Positions 25,126-34,246 of a DNA stretch of 64,000 bases are shown one piece after another. The position numbers and the translations under genes were made by a program. Numbering within the stretch: position 1 is the stretch's first letter; each line of letters opens with the position of its first letter. Source of the DNA: CAVQCJ01 sp963849365 (GTDB lineage: Bacteria; Actinomycetota; Actinomycetes; Prado026); the NCBI GenBank assembly GCA_963849365.1, contig CAWKHA010000003.1, positions 186,001 through 250,000 of the forward strand, written 5' to 3'. The notes below the pieces were generated by a model. The model was not told the origin of the DNA, did no database searches, and worked only from the letters and a program-made list of their open reading frames with translations.

Positions 25126-28100
25126 GTGACCCTGCCCTTGGGGTCGCCGAAGAAGAGGACGTAGGCGGTGTAGTTCTTCTTCGTGTCGCGGCCCGACTTG
25201 GCCGGGTCGATACAGAAGTACTTGCCAGCGTCGACCACTCCGGCCTTCGTGCAGATGGTGGCGATCGCGGTGAACGTCTGCGTCTTCGAGCCCGGTAGGA
25301 AGACCGTGAACTCCACCGGGTTGGCGGCCACGTCCTCCTTGAGCTCGTGCAGGTCGTACCGCTGGCCCGGCGGCATCGGGTCGGGGTGCGGGCACAACGT
25401 CGAGTAGCACTTGATGGCGAGCGCTGCCGGGTGTGCCCGGCTGTACAGCGCGTTGCCGCCGGCGTCGGTCAGGGTCGCGGTGCCGTAGACGATCTGCGCA
25501 GTGGTGCCGCCGCCGGTCTTGCAGCCGGCGTCGCACTTGGTCTGGTAGAGGTACACCGCGTTCAGCGCACCCTTGGGCAGGACGAACTGCGAGCACGTCG
25601 CCTGGGTGGCGCTGAGCACGCACGGCACACCCGTCTGCGGGTCCAGGCTGTTGATCGGCGGGATCGCCACGTTGGGCGTGCCGGTGACCGTGGCCGCCTG
25701 GCCGGCCACGTCGGTGGTGATGCTGCCGGGAGTGAGAGTCCCGCCGGTGGCGCTCACCTGCAGCACCACGGCGTTCTCGAGCGCCGAGTACGTCGAGCCG
25801 ACGATGGTCGCTCCGCTGGCGCCGGCGGGTGCGCCGACCTGGAAGGTGCCGGCGATCGTGCCCGTGCCGGTGGTGTGCGACAGCGTGAGCGTCACGCCCG
25901 AGCCGAGCGGAGCCACGTTCCCGTAAGCATCGAGGAACTGGACCGTGGTGTCGAACGGCTTGCCGACCACAGGGTGCGGCAGGTGCGGGCTGGTGGCCTC
26001 GTCGGCGACGCCGGTCACGAGGATGCGGCTCGCGTTCGCCGGTACGACCGTGACAGACGCGGACGTCCCGGGCAGCCCGGAGGACGACGCACCGAACACG
26101 TACGTGCCGGGGACGGTGAGCGTGAACGGCCCGAAGGTCGATGTCCCGCCCGAGGTGCTGACCGTCGCCGGCAGGCCGGTGACGGTCGGGCTCGACGTCA
26201 GCAGGACCGGCACGGCGTTCGTCGTGTCAGTGTTCGCGAACTGGTCCTGGACGGAGATGCCGAGGGAGAACGGTGTCCCGGCCGGCACCGACGCCGACGG
26301 TGCCGACGTGACGACGAGGTGGTCGGTGCTCGCGTCCGGGAGGACGGTCAGTCCGGCGGCGCCTTCGGAGAGCCCGGTCACCGCTGCCGTGAGCACGTAG
26401 CCGCCGGCGACCGTGACGTGCAGACCGGTGAAGGTCGCGACGCCGCCCGCGGTCGGTGCGCCGGCCGGGAACGGTGTCACCGGCGAGGCGATCGACAGCG
26501 CGACCTGGGTCCCGCTGTCACCCGCCTCGAGGTTGCCGTAGGCGTCGACGAGCTTCGCGGTGGCGCCGAAGCCGGCGCCGGCCACGACCGGGGCGCCCGG
26601 CCCGGTGAGAACCACTGCGTACGCCTCTGCCGGGTCGACGACGACGTGTCCGACCCCGTCGGCCAGTCCGGTCGAGGACGCCGTGACTGTCTGCGCACCG
26701 GCGACCGTGAGCACCGGGCTCACCGAGACCTGCCCGCCGGCGAACTGGCTCGCGGCCGGGCAGCTGCCCGGCGCGACGCCCACGCCGGTGCAGGCGAACG
26801 CCACCGGCGCCGTGCTCGTCGTGACCAGGTTGCCGTACTGGTCCTCGACGCTGAACGTGAACGGCTCCGGCTGCCCGGCCACGACATGGCCGCCGCCCGA
26901 GACCGCGATTCGGGTCGCGTCAGCCGGCGTGACCGTGACGACCGTCGAGGCCGGGTCGAGGCCGTCCTGGTCGTCGGCCACCCCGATGGTGTCACCGCCG
27001 GAGACGACGAGCGTCGCCCCGCCGGCGAACGTGTGCGAGCCCGCGTCGGCCGGGCCGAACGTGTAGTCGTCCGGCAGCGTGGCCCCGTCGCTGGAGCTGC
27101 CGAAGTGCACCGTCCCGGTGAAGCCGGGGACGAGGTTGCCGAACGCGTCGGAGACCGTGACGGTGAGGTCGAACGGCTCGCCCGCAGTGACGGGACCCTC
27201 CGGACCCGCCACGGCCAACCTCGTCGCACCCCCCGGCGCCACCTGCACGCCGGCGTGGTCGGACCGCGTGCCGTCGCCGACCGTGAGAGTGCGCGAACCG
27301 GCGCGCGTGAGCGTCACCGGGAACCCGTGCGTGCCTGCGTCGGAGGCCAGGAAGGTGTAGTCGCCGGGCAGCTGGGTGCCGGTCTGGTTGTCGTCGCTGG
27401 TGAAGTGGACCGTGCCGGTGTAGCCGGTGGCGGTGTTGCCGTACTGGTCGAAGGCCGTGACGGCGACCGGGAAGGAAGAACCGGCGGTGGCGGTCGGCGG
27501 TGCGGTCAGCTTGAGCGAGCTCGCCGGACCTGGCGTGATCGCGACCGTCGCGGACCCGGTGACCGAGGCGTCGGCGAGATCGGTCACCGCGAAGCCCTGC
27601 GCGGGAGCGCCGGTCAGCGTCAGGCCGGTGAACGTGTGCCGTCCCGCGTCGCCCGCTGTGAAGGTGTAGTCGCCGGGAAGGGTCGTGCCCGTCGAGGTGG
27701 CGGCGGCGGGCGCCGCGAGCGCGACGAGGCCGGCGGGGCTGAGCGCGAAGTGCACGGTTCCGCGGTAGCCGCTGGCGAGGTTGCCGTGGCTGTCGACCGC
27801 GGTCACCGTCGGCGTCAGCGCGGTGCCGGCGGTGACCGGCCCGGTCGGCAGGCCGGACACGACCAGCGAGGCGGCCGCGTTCGCGTACACCGTGGTGGTC
27901 GGGGCCGGGCCGAGCAGGGCCAGGTTCAGCCAGTCGATCCCGGGGATGGTGGCGACCGCGGTGCCCCAGGTGTACGTCCCCGCCGTCACCGCGGCGCTGG
28001 CCTGGAAGGACACCACCACCGACATCAGCGGCCACAGCGGGTCGGGCAGCTGGCCGTGCGTCGGTGCGTCGGCCTGCAGGTAGGTGCCACCAGCGCCGGT

Positions 28101-28448
28101 GCACGGAGGCGGGGTCGAGGGGGTGCAGGTCTGGTTGCTGAGGGTCCAGGCGTCGTCGCCGGCGAGCGCCGGACCCAGGGCTGTGACGGTGAAGCCGGCC
28201 GGCACGGCGATCCGGACCGACGTGACCGGCAGCAGGCTGACGTTGCGCACCCGGACGGCGTACGAGGAGGACGACCCGGCGGCCACCAGCGGCGGCGCGG
28301 CGACCGCCGTGTAGTAGCCGACCGGCCCGGTGGCGGAGGCGGTGGTGGCCGGCGCGACGGTGATCCCGGCGGCTGCGGTCGCGGTGGCAACCACCAGGAG
28401 CAGGCCTGCACGCAGCCGGGATCGAAGCGGTCGGGTCGCTCGGGTCAT
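25122..28448 (-). CDS. Large secreted protein with seven Ig-like repeats
   Basis: The protein has 1108 residues. A signal peptide (charged start, hydrophobic core GLLLVVATATAAAGIT, likely cleavage after ASA near 39) is followed by a DUF11-like domain and seven repeats of about 90-110 residues, each carrying a D-x-x-G-N or close motif (VDSHGN, FDQYGN, SDAFGN, EDQYGN, VDAYGN, QDQFAN, LDAYGN). The first repeats also share GTVHF and DYTF strands. The C-terminal 170 residues are different, with a set of Cys residues (VPCVL, ATCSQF, KCDAGC, KCYSTLC) suggesting disulfides. There is no LPXTG or C-terminal membrane helix, so it is probably released or held non-covalently. No partner gene is adjacent on this strand. 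Confidence 0.8.
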   Translation of the reverse strand: MTRATRPLRSRLRAGLLLVVATATAAAGITVAPATTASATGPVGYYTAVAAPPLVAAGSSSSYAVRVRNVSLLPVTSVRIAVPAGFTVTALGPALAGDDAWTLSNQTCTPSTPPPCTGAGGTYLQADAPTHGQLPDPLWPLMSVVVSFQASAAVTAGTYTWGTAVATIPGIDWLNLALLGPAPTTTVYANAAASLVVSGLPTGPVTAGTALTPTVTAVDSHGNLASGYRGTVHFALSPAGLVALAAPAAATSTGTTLPGDYTFTAGDAGRHTFTGLTLTGAPAQGFAVTDLADASVTGSATVAITPGPASSLKLTAPPTATAGSSFPVAVTAFDQYGNTATGYTGTVHFTSDDNQTGTQLPGDYTFLASDAGTHGFPVTLTRAGSRTLTVGDGTRSDHAGVQVAPGGATRLAVAGPEGPVTAGEPFDLTVTVSDAFGNLVPGFTGTVHFGSSSDGATLPDDYTFGPADAGSHTFAGGATLVVSGGDTIGVADDQDGLDPASTVVTVTPADATRIAVSGGGHVVAGQPEPFTFSVEDQYGNLVTTSTAPVAFACTGVGVAPGSCPAASQFAGGQVSVSPVLTVAGAQTVTASSTGLADGVGHVVVDPAEAYAVVLTGPGAPVVAGAGFGATAKLVDAYGNLEAGDSGTQVALSIASPVTPFPAGAPTAGGVATFTGLHVTVAGGYVLTAAVTGLSEGAAGLTVLPDASTDHLVVTSAPSASVPAGTPFSLGISVQDQFANTDTTNAVPVLLTSSPTVTGLPATVSTSGGTSTFGPFTLTVPGTYVFGASSSGLPGTSASVTVVPANASRILVTGVADEATSPHLPHPVVGKPFDTTVQFLDAYGNVAPLGSGVTLTLSHTTGTGTIAGTFQVGAPAGASGATIVGSTYSALENAVVLQVSATGGTLTPGSITTDVAGQAATVTGTPNVAIPPINSLDPQTGVPCVLSATQATCSQFVLPKGALNAVYLYQTKCDAGCKTGGGTTAQIVYGTATLTDAGGNALYSRAHPAALAIKCYSTLCPHPDPMPPGQRYDLHELKEDVAANPVEFTVFLPGSKTQTFTAIATICTKAGVVDAGKYFCIDPAKSGRDTKKNYTAYVLFFGDPKGRVT

Positions 28449-28592
28449 GACACAGCCCCATGGTCACTTTGCACGGTTGTGTGAGCGCTCAACTCCCCGC
28501 CGTGGGCTGAGGTCTACGCCAGCAGCAGGGGCGCCGTCAACGGCGGGCGATCTGCTCTGTGCGACCGGGCGGTGCAGGCAGGGCCGAACGGG

Positions 28593-29408
28593 CTATTCCG
28601 GGAGGCTGATCTGCGTGCCCTGTGTCGCGAGGGTGACGCGCAGTGAAGACTCGACACTCGCCGCGATCGCGTCCAGGGCGTCGTCGGTCCGGCCGGGTCC
28701 GTGGTGGAACAGCACCAGGTGCCCGACCCGGCACCGCTCGGCGAGGGCCACCGCGTCGGCGACCGTGGAGTGCCCGTAGGCATCGGCGAGCGCCCGCTCG
28801 GACTCCACGAACTGGGCGTCGTGCAGCAGGACGTCGGCCCCCTCGACCAGGTCGTGGACGGCCGGCTCGACGCCGCCGGACACCACGTGGTCGGGCAAGT
28901 AGGCCACCGACGACGTGCCGTCGCTGACGCGGTAGCCGAACGTCCGGCCGCCCTTGTGCGCGACGTCCGTGGCCCGCACGGTGAACCCGCCGATCTCGTG
29001 CGTGCCGTCCTCGACGGCATGGAACGACCACTCGCCCTGCAGGCCTTCTGGGGTGATCGGGAAGCTGGGCGGTGACATGTGCGCAGCCAGCAGGTCGCGG
29101 CCCGACCGGCCGCCCTGCTCGGGCACGTACAGGTCGACGCGTGCGTCGGGGCGGTCGCCAGCCGTGAAGAAGGGGAGCCCTTGGACGTGGTCCCAGTGCA
29201 GGTGGCTGACCAGGATCGAGCCGCGGAACGGGGCGCCGTCGAGCAGCCCGGACAGCGACCTCAGCCCGGTGCCGGCGTCTAGGGCCAGCGTCGGGACCTC
29301 GCTGCCGTCCGGGGCGATCGCGACGCACGAGGTGTGCCCGCCGTAACGGACGAACTCGGCACCGGGCGCGGGCGTCGACCCGCGCACACCCAGCAGGATC
29401 AGCCGCAC
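28593..29408 (-). CDS. Metallo-beta-lactamase fold hydrolase
   Basis: The protein has 271 residues. The metal motif VSHLHWDHVQGLPFF (HxHxDH) is clear, with a later Asp in LLHDAQF and a His in FHHGP. The N-terminus LILLGVRGSTPAPG and the TSCVAI strand resemble the ribonuclease Z / phosphodiesterase-like group (COG1235). The substrate could be a cyclic nucleotide phosphodiester or another small ester; not decided. Start GTG at 29408. It lies downstream of the AlkD-like gene on the same strand, 42 bases away. Confidence 0.85.
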   Translation of the reverse strand: MRLILLGVRGSTPAPGAEFVRYGGHTSCVAIAPDGSEVPTLALDAGTGLRSLSGLLDGAPFRGSILVSHLHWDHVQGLPFFTAGDRPDARVDLYVPEQGGRSGRDLLAAHMSPPSFPITPEGLQGEWSFHAVEDGTHEIGGFTVRATDVAHKGGRTFGYRVSDGTSSVAYLPDHVVSGGVEPAVHDLVEGADVLLHDAQFVESERALADAYGHSTVADAVALAERCRVGHLVLFHHGPGRTDDALDAIAASVESSLRVTLATQGTQISLPE

Positions 29409-29450
29409 CCGCGCACAGTAGTGCCCGCCGACCGCCCGGTCGGGGGGTGG

Positions 29451-30233
29451 TCAGGCTCGTCGCATCCCACGCAGCCCGCGCAGCTCGTCGGCCAGCGCCG
29501 GTGGGAGCCGTCGCACGGCTTCGCGGAAGGTGACCCCGGACATGCGGGCGGCCCGGGGACGTACGTAGTCGACGACGCGGTCCGGGTGCCGCTTCGAGGT
29601 CTCCCGCAGCACCCAGCCGATCGCCTTGCGGACGAAGAACTCCTTCTCGGCCAGCATCGTGTCGGCCCACCGTGCGAAGGGCGCGAAGTCGGCTGGGCCG
29701 GCTCCGGCCCTGCTCACGCGCGCCAGCTGCGAGAGCAGAGCCGATCGGCGCAGCCAGAAGTCGTCGTCGGTCGCCCACCGTTCCAGCACGGTCATCAGAG
29801 TCGCGTCGACCGGGTCGCGGACGACGAGCCGGGCCACCACGTCGCCGGCGAGGTTGTCGACCAGTGCCCACGTACGGGCTTCACGCAGCATGCTCTCGAC
29901 CCGAGGCAGGTCGGCCGTGGTCACCAGCGCCGGCCGGGCCGAGAGCACCTCGACCGCAGCCTGCTTCTCGTCGAACGTCGGCTGCTGCCAGAGCACGTCG
30001 ACGAGATCGACCATCGGGTCGTGACGGGCCACTGCAGGCTGACCTCGCAGGACGGAGCGCACGGTCGCCCGGACGGCGGGGACCGCGACGCCCAGGTGCG
30101 GGAGGTCGTGCTTGAGGTACGCCTGCGCCTGTGCCGCCCGGTGCGGGTCCGCCTGCTCGTCGAGGCGTCGCCGCAGGTCGGCCGCGACGGCCCGCGCGTC
30201 GAACGGCGCCTCGTCGGGTCCGGCGGCTGTCAC
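29451..30233 (-). CDS. DNA alkylation repair protein, AlkD-like HEAT repeats
   Basis: The protein has 260 residues built of helical pairs: RAAQAQAYLKHDLPHLGVAV, then TFDEKQAAVEVLSARPAL, then TWALVDNLAGDVVARLVV, DDDFWLRRSALL and EFFVRKAIGWVLRETSKRHP. This set matches the AlkD family of DNA glycosylases that remove positively charged alkylated bases. The conserved Trp/Asp/Arg residues of the active cleft appear present (W in TWALVD, D of the same motif, R in WLRRSA). The GTG at 30233 is chosen because upstream sequence has no homology-like character. Confidence 0.88.
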   Translation of the reverse strand: MTAAGPDEAPFDARAVAADLRRRLDEQADPHRAAQAQAYLKHDLPHLGVAVPAVRATVRSVLRGQPAVARHDPMVDLVDVLWQQPTFDEKQAAVEVLSARPALVTTADLPRVESMLREARTWALVDNLAGDVVARLVVRDPVDATLMTVLERWATDDDFWLRRSALLSQLARVSRAGAGPADFAPFARWADTMLAEKEFFVRKAIGWVLRETSKRHPDRVVDYVRPRAARMSGVTFREAVRRLPPALADELRGLRGMRRA

Positions 30234-30392
30234 GAGCCGGAGCGTAGGGCCCCGGCCCAGCTGCGCGTTCGTGCGCCGCAACCTGGTGAACGCCGTGTCG
30301 GCCGAAGGACCAGGAACGGCCGCTGCACGGATCCCGGGGCGTACTGTCAGATCGACGGAGCCGTTCGGACTCCCGCGGCCGAGGGAGCGACG

Positions 30393-30527
30393 ATGGGCGA
30401 CAAGTCCCCGCACGAGTCGAAGTCCAAGAAGTCCGGAAGGTCGATCAAGGAGAAACGGGCCGACAAGCGGGCCAAGGCCGATGCGGCCCAGCGCAGCGTC
30501 GTGATCATCCCCGCCAAGAAGTCATAG
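30393..30527 (+). CDS. Short Lys/Ser-rich conserved protein, 44 residues
   Basis: It starts MGDKSPHESKSKKSGRSIKE and continues with alternating Lys/Arg/Ala ending in IIPAKKS. A GGGAG ribosome site stands before the ATG. Similar MGDKSPK-type micro-proteins occur across actinobacteria with no assigned role; the basic, probably disordered, character suggests nucleic-acid or ribosome association, but this is inference. It is divergent from the AlkD-like gene and followed by the converging antiporter gene. Confidence 0.7.
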   Translation: MGDKSPHESKSKKSGRSIKEKRADKRAKADAAQRSVVIIPAKKS

Positions 30528-30614
30528 CGGCGTCCGGATCTCCCGTCCCGCGCAGCGCCTGCGGATCCGCAGCCGCGTCACCCCGCACCGTCTGCCGTTG
30601 ACTCATGGGGGGTG

Positions 30615-32198
30615 TCATTCGCGGGCGAGCATGGCTTCCTCGAGGTCCAGCTCGCGGTGCACGCGGCGCAGCAGCTCGTCGTCCAGCCGGCCCGCGTCGC
30701 GCATCTTGACGAAGGCGTCCCGTTCGGCGGCCAGCATCTGCCGCCGCAGCCGCCGGTACGTGGCGCTGGGCGCCTCCGGCGAACCCTCGCCGCCCAGCCG
30801 CTCCCACGCGGTCAGCGCCCGGCCCTGGGTCCGGGCGCGGAGCCGCTCGACCACGTCCTCGTCGATGTCCGGCTCCTGGTCGAGCAGCACGTCCAGCCGG
30901 TCGACGGCGGCGGCCGCGGCGCGCTGCTGCGCCTCGGCCTCGGCGAGCAGGTCGGCCGTGTCGTCGCCGGCCGTCACGCCCAGCCGGCGGATCAGCCAGG
31001 GCAGGGTGAAGCCCTGGATCACCAGCGTCCCGACCACGACCACGAAGGCCAGGTAGATCACCAGGTCGCGCTGCGGGAAGGCGGCTCCGGTGTCTGTGCT
31101 CAACGGCACGGCGACGGCGGCGGCGATGGTCACGACACCCCGCATCCCGGCCCAGCCGATCACCGTCGGCACGGCCGGTGGCGGCGCCGGGTCGCGCCGC
31201 GCGATGCTGGGGATCCACCGCGGCACGTAGGTCGCCGGGTAGATCCACACGAACCGCGTCACGATCACCACGAAGAGGAGGAACGCGCCCCAGCCGACGA
31301 GCTGCCACGCGCTCGCGAACCCGCGAACCTGCCCCAGTGCGGTCGGCAGCTGCAGCCCGATCACCATGAACACCACGGACTCGAGCAGGAAGTCGATCAT
31401 GCGCCAGACCGCCTCGGACTGCAGCCGGGCCGCGTAGGACAGGGTGCGCGGGGCCGCATGCCCGATCGTCAGCCCGGCCAGGACCACGGCCAGCACGCCC
31501 GACGTGTGCAGCGCCTGGGCGACGACGAACGCTACGAACGGCACCAGCAGCGAGACGGTGTTCTCGAGCACGCCGTCGTACAGCCGGCACAGCAGCCAGA
31601 TCGCGGCCTTGCCGATGATCAGCCCGACGACGATGCCGCCCGCGGCCGTGACCACGAACAGCGCGACGCCCGCCGCCGGGCTGATCGTCCCGCTGACGAC
31701 CGCTGCTACGGCGACCTGGTAGAGCGTCAGCGCGGTGCCGTCGTTGAGCAGGCTCTCCCCGCCCAGGATCGTCAGCACCCGGCGGGGCAGGCCGAGCGTC
31801 CGCCCGACCGCCGTCGCGGCCACGGCGTCCGGCGGCGCGACCACGGCGCCCAGCACGAACGCGGTCCCGATCGTGAGCGGGCCGATGAGCCACCATGCCG
31901 TCACGGCGACGACGACCGTGGTGAAGACGACAAGGCCGACCGACAGCAGCGCGATCGGCCGCAGGTTGCGGCGGATCGACAGGTACGAGGACTCCTGGGC
32001 GGCGGAGTAGAGCAGAGGCGGCAGGAACACGTCGAGGACGAGCTCCGGGTCGATCGTCACCGCTGGCATGTGCGGCAGCTCGGAGACCACCAACCCCACC
32101 AGGACCACGACCAGGGGGGCGGGCCAGCCGCGACGGCGCGAGAGGCCGGCGACGGCGACGGCGCCGGCCACCAGCACGAGGACACCGAGCTCGCTCAC
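30615..32198 (-). CDS. Na+/H+ antiporter, CPA1 family
   Basis: The protein has 527 residues with about 12 hydrophobic helices and a cytoplasmic C-terminal tail of about 130 charged residues. Family signatures include FLPPLLYSAA, VAPPDAVAATAV and the ion-binding GGESLLNDGTALTLY. It exchanges Na+ (or K+) for H+ at the cytoplasmic membrane. The GTG at 32198 with GGGAGGA upstream is chosen over a frame that reads much further upstream through the divergent zinc-finger gene. It diverges from the UBP zinc-finger gene with a 52-base shared promoter gap. Confidence 0.9.
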   Translation of the reverse strand: MSELGVLVLVAGAVAVAGLSRRRGWPAPLVVVLVGLVVSELPHMPAVTIDPELVLDVFLPPLLYSAAQESSYLSIRRNLRPIALLSVGLVVFTTVVVAVTAWWLIGPLTIGTAFVLGAVVAPPDAVAATAVGRTLGLPRRVLTILGGESLLNDGTALTLYQVAVAAVVSGTISPAAGVALFVVTAAGGIVVGLIIGKAAIWLLCRLYDGVLENTVSLLVPFVAFVVAQALHTSGVLAVVLAGLTIGHAAPRTLSYAARLQSEAVWRMIDFLLESVVFMVIGLQLPTALGQVRGFASAWQLVGWGAFLLFVVIVTRFVWIYPATYVPRWIPSIARRDPAPPPAVPTVIGWAGMRGVVTIAAAVAVPLSTDTGAAFPQRDLVIYLAFVVVVGTLVIQGFTLPWLIRRLGVTAGDDTADLLAEAEAQQRAAAAAVDRLDVLLDQEPDIDEDVVERLRARTQGRALTAWERLGGEGSPEAPSATYRRLRRQMLAAERDAFVKMRDAGRLDDELLRRVHRELDLEEAMLARE

Positions 32199-32250
32199 GT
32201 CGGTCCTCCCCGGTCTTGGCCTGACCCGGTGCTGCCCGGATGATCGTGTC

Positions 32251-32511
32251 ATGACCCCCTGCTCGCACCTCGCGGAACTGCCCGCGTCCGTCGAGCCGCT
32301 GAGCCCCGAGGGTTGTGCGGAGTGCATCGCGCTCGGCGACCGCTGGGTGCACCTGCGGATGTGCCTGTCCTGCGGGAGCGTGGGCTGCTGCGACTCCTCC
32401 AAGAACCGGCACGCCACCAAGCACTTCGAGTCGACCGGGCACCCGGTCATGCGCTCGTTCCAGCCCGGGGAGTCCTGGCGCTGGTGCTACGTCGAGGAGG
32501 CCATCGTCTGA
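32251..32511 (+). CDS. UBP-type zinc finger protein, 86 residues
   Basis: It is a single zf-UBP domain: CSH at the start, CAEC, CLSCGSVGCCDSS, the NRHATKH segment and a later H in STGHP supply the zinc ligands, and the closing ESWRWCYVEE completes the fold. In eukaryotes the fold binds ubiquitin C-termini; in actinobacteria it occurs alone and its role is uncertain. It is frequently next to Na+/H+ antiporter genes, as here, divergently. Confidence 0.88.
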   Translation: MTPCSHLAELPASVEPLSPEGCAECIALGDRWVHLRMCLSCGSVGCCDSSKNRHATKHFESTGHPVMRSFQPGESWRWCYVEEAIV

Positions 32512-32548
32512 CCCGCCGCCCCGCGCTCCGGCGCTCCCGCGCTCCCGC

Positions 32549-32603
32549 GATCATGAGAGATGTACACGGATCCGAACCGAACTCGTGTACATCTCTCATG
32601 ATC
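32549..32603. repeat. 20-bp perfect inverted repeat with 15-base loop
   Basis: The arm GATCATGAGAGATGTACACG is matched exactly by its complement at 32584-32603. It lies between the zinc-finger stop and the Nif3-like start. It may act as a terminator for the former, but it is far more AT-rich than other terminators here and looks like a palindromic repeat-type element. Confidence 0.75.
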
Positions 32604-32648
32604 ACGGACAGGGGCGGCGTGGGCGGGGCGGGGGATAGCCTCGCGGAC

Positions 32649-33509
32649 ATGCCCTCGCTCGCCGACGTGATCGCGGTCCTGGACCGGCTGTACCCGCCGG
32701 AGATCGCCGCCGAGTGGGACGCCGTCGGCCCGGTCTGCGGCGACCCGGCCAGTGATGTCCGGACGCTGCTGCTGGCCATCGACCCGGCCGAGTCCGTGGT
32801 CGAGGAGGCCGTCGAGCTCGGCGCCCAGCTGCTGGTGACGCACCACCCGCTGTACTTGCGCGGTACCTCGACCGTCTACGGGGGCACGGCCAAGGGGCGG
32901 CTCGTCACCCGGCTGCTCGCGGCCGGCTGCGGGCTGTACGTCGCACACACCAACGCGGACGACGCCGTCGGCGGGGTCAGCGACGAGCTGGCCCGGGTGC
33001 TGGGCCTCGTCGACCCGGTGCCGCTGGTCCCGCACCCGACCGGGCCGGCGGGCACCGGGACCGGCCGGGTCGGCGACCTCGTCCACCCGACCACCGTGGG
33101 CGCGTTCGCGCAGCGGGTCGCGGACGCGCTGCCGCCGACCCCGATCGGACTGCGCGTCTCCGGGGACCTGTCCCGGCCGGTCCGCCGGGTCGCGGTCGTC
33201 GGCGGGGCGGGCGACCAGTTCCTCGAGCAGGCCCTGGAGTGTGGCGCCGACGTCTTCGTCACGGCCGACCTGCGGCACCACTACAGCAGCGAGCTGATCG
33301 CGCGCGGCGGTCCGGCGCTGATCGACCCCGGCCACTGGGCGAGCGAGTGGCCCTGGCTCCCGGCGGCGGCCCGCGCCGTCGGCGCCGGGCTGGCCGATAC
33401 GGTGGACGTCCACGTCTCACCGATCGTCACCGACCCGTGGACCGCGCTGGTCACGCACCGGTCCACCGACGGCACCGCGCACGAGGCCACCGAGGGGAGC
33501 CGGCACTGA
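32649..33509 (+). CDS. Nif3-like dinuclear metal centre protein
   Basis: The protein has 286 residues. Family motifs: AEWDAVGPVCGDP near the N-terminus, LLVTHHPLYLRG with the paired His ligands, YVAHTNAD, and near the C-terminus the TADLRHHYSSE and IDPGHWASEWP motifs. Members form hexameric rings with a di-metal site (previously annotated GTP cyclohydrolase I type 2); biochemical function is uncertain. It is the first gene of the conserved actinobacterial trio seen in Mycobacterium tuberculosis as Rv2230c-Rv2229c-Rv2228c. Its stop overlaps the next start. Confidence 0.92.
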   Translation: MPSLADVIAVLDRLYPPEIAAEWDAVGPVCGDPASDVRTLLLAIDPAESVVEEAVELGAQLLVTHHPLYLRGTSTVYGGTAKGRLVTRLLAAGCGLYVAHTNADDAVGGVSDELARVLGLVDPVPLVPHPTGPAGTGTGRVGDLVHPTTVGAFAQRVADALPPTPIGLRVSGDLSRPVRRVAVVGGAGDQFLEQALECGADVFVTADLRHHYSSELIARGGPALIDPGHWASEWPWLPAAARAVGAGLADTVDVHVSPIVTDPWTALVTHRSTDGTAHEATEGSRH

Positions 33510-34246
33510 ACGCCGACCACGCCGACCAGTTGAGGCTGCTGGACGTCCAGGGGCTCGACTCCAGGCTCGACCAGCTCGCGCACCGCCGGCGGACGTTGCC
33601 GGCACTGGCCGAGCTGGAGCGGGTGACCAGTGAGATTACCCAGGTCCGTGACCTGCTGGTCGGGGCGCAGACCGAGCAGTCCGACGTGGAGCGCGAGGTC
33701 GCCAAGTCCGAGCAGGACGTCGAGGCCGTGCGCCAGCGAGCGGCCCGGGACCGCCAGCGCATGGACGCCGGAGCCGTCGGGTCGGCGAAGGAGCTGGAGG
33801 CCCTGCAGCACGAGCTGGGCTCGCTGGCCAAGCGCCAGGCCGACCTGGAAGAGGTCGAGCTGGAAGCCATGCAGCGTCTGGAGGACGTGACCGCCCGGGT
33901 CGACGAGCTCGAGGCTCGCTCGACCGCGCTGGCCGCCGAGCAGACCGACCTCGTGGCGCAGCGGGACGAGGCCTTCACCGAGATCGACAAGGACTCCGGC
34001 TACCTCGCCGGCGAGCGGGAACGCGCGGCCGAGGGTCTGCCGGCCGACCTGATGACCCTGTACGAGAAGCTGCGCGCCGACAACGGCGGTGTCGGCGCCG
34101 CGGTCCTGCAGGGCAACCGGTGCATGGGCTGCCGGCTCGAGCAGACCCCGACGGAGCTGGCGCGCATCGCCGCCGCTCCGGCGGACGAGGTGCACCGTTG
34201 CGAGGAGTGCCGCCGGATCCTGGTGCGGCCGGGCACGTCAGGGTGA
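33506..34246 (+). CDS. C4-type zinc ribbon coiled-coil protein (CT398-like)
   Basis: The protein has 246 residues. A long heptad-rich coiled coil (about 10-170) is followed by a zinc ribbon CMGC and, 22 residues later, CEEC. It corresponds to the Rv2229c / CT398 family. No ATG or GTG start fits: the best is CTG at 33506, which overlaps the upstream TGA (CTGA) and has GGGGAG seven bases before it; a TTG eight codons later is the alternative. Likely an adaptor for nucleic-acid or flagellar/secretion ATPase complexes in other bacteria, of unclear role here. Confidence 0.88.
   Translation: MNADHADQLRLLDVQGLDSRLDQLAHRRRTLPALAELERVTSEITQVRDLLVGAQTEQSDVEREVAKSEQDVEAVRQRAARDRQRMDAGAVGSAKELEALQHELGSLAKRQADLEEVELEAMQRLEDVTARVDELEARSTALAAEQTDLVAQRDEAFTEIDKDSGYLAGERERAAEGLPADLMTLYEKLRADNGGVGAAVLQGNRCMGCRLEQTPTELARIAAAPADEVHRCEECRRILVRPGTSG

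Noticed and set aside
25347..28484. Thousand-residue open frame opposite the secreted Ig-like protein
   Set aside because: Arg/Gly-rich shadow without signal peptide or known fold; the minus strand has a signal peptide and clear repeats.
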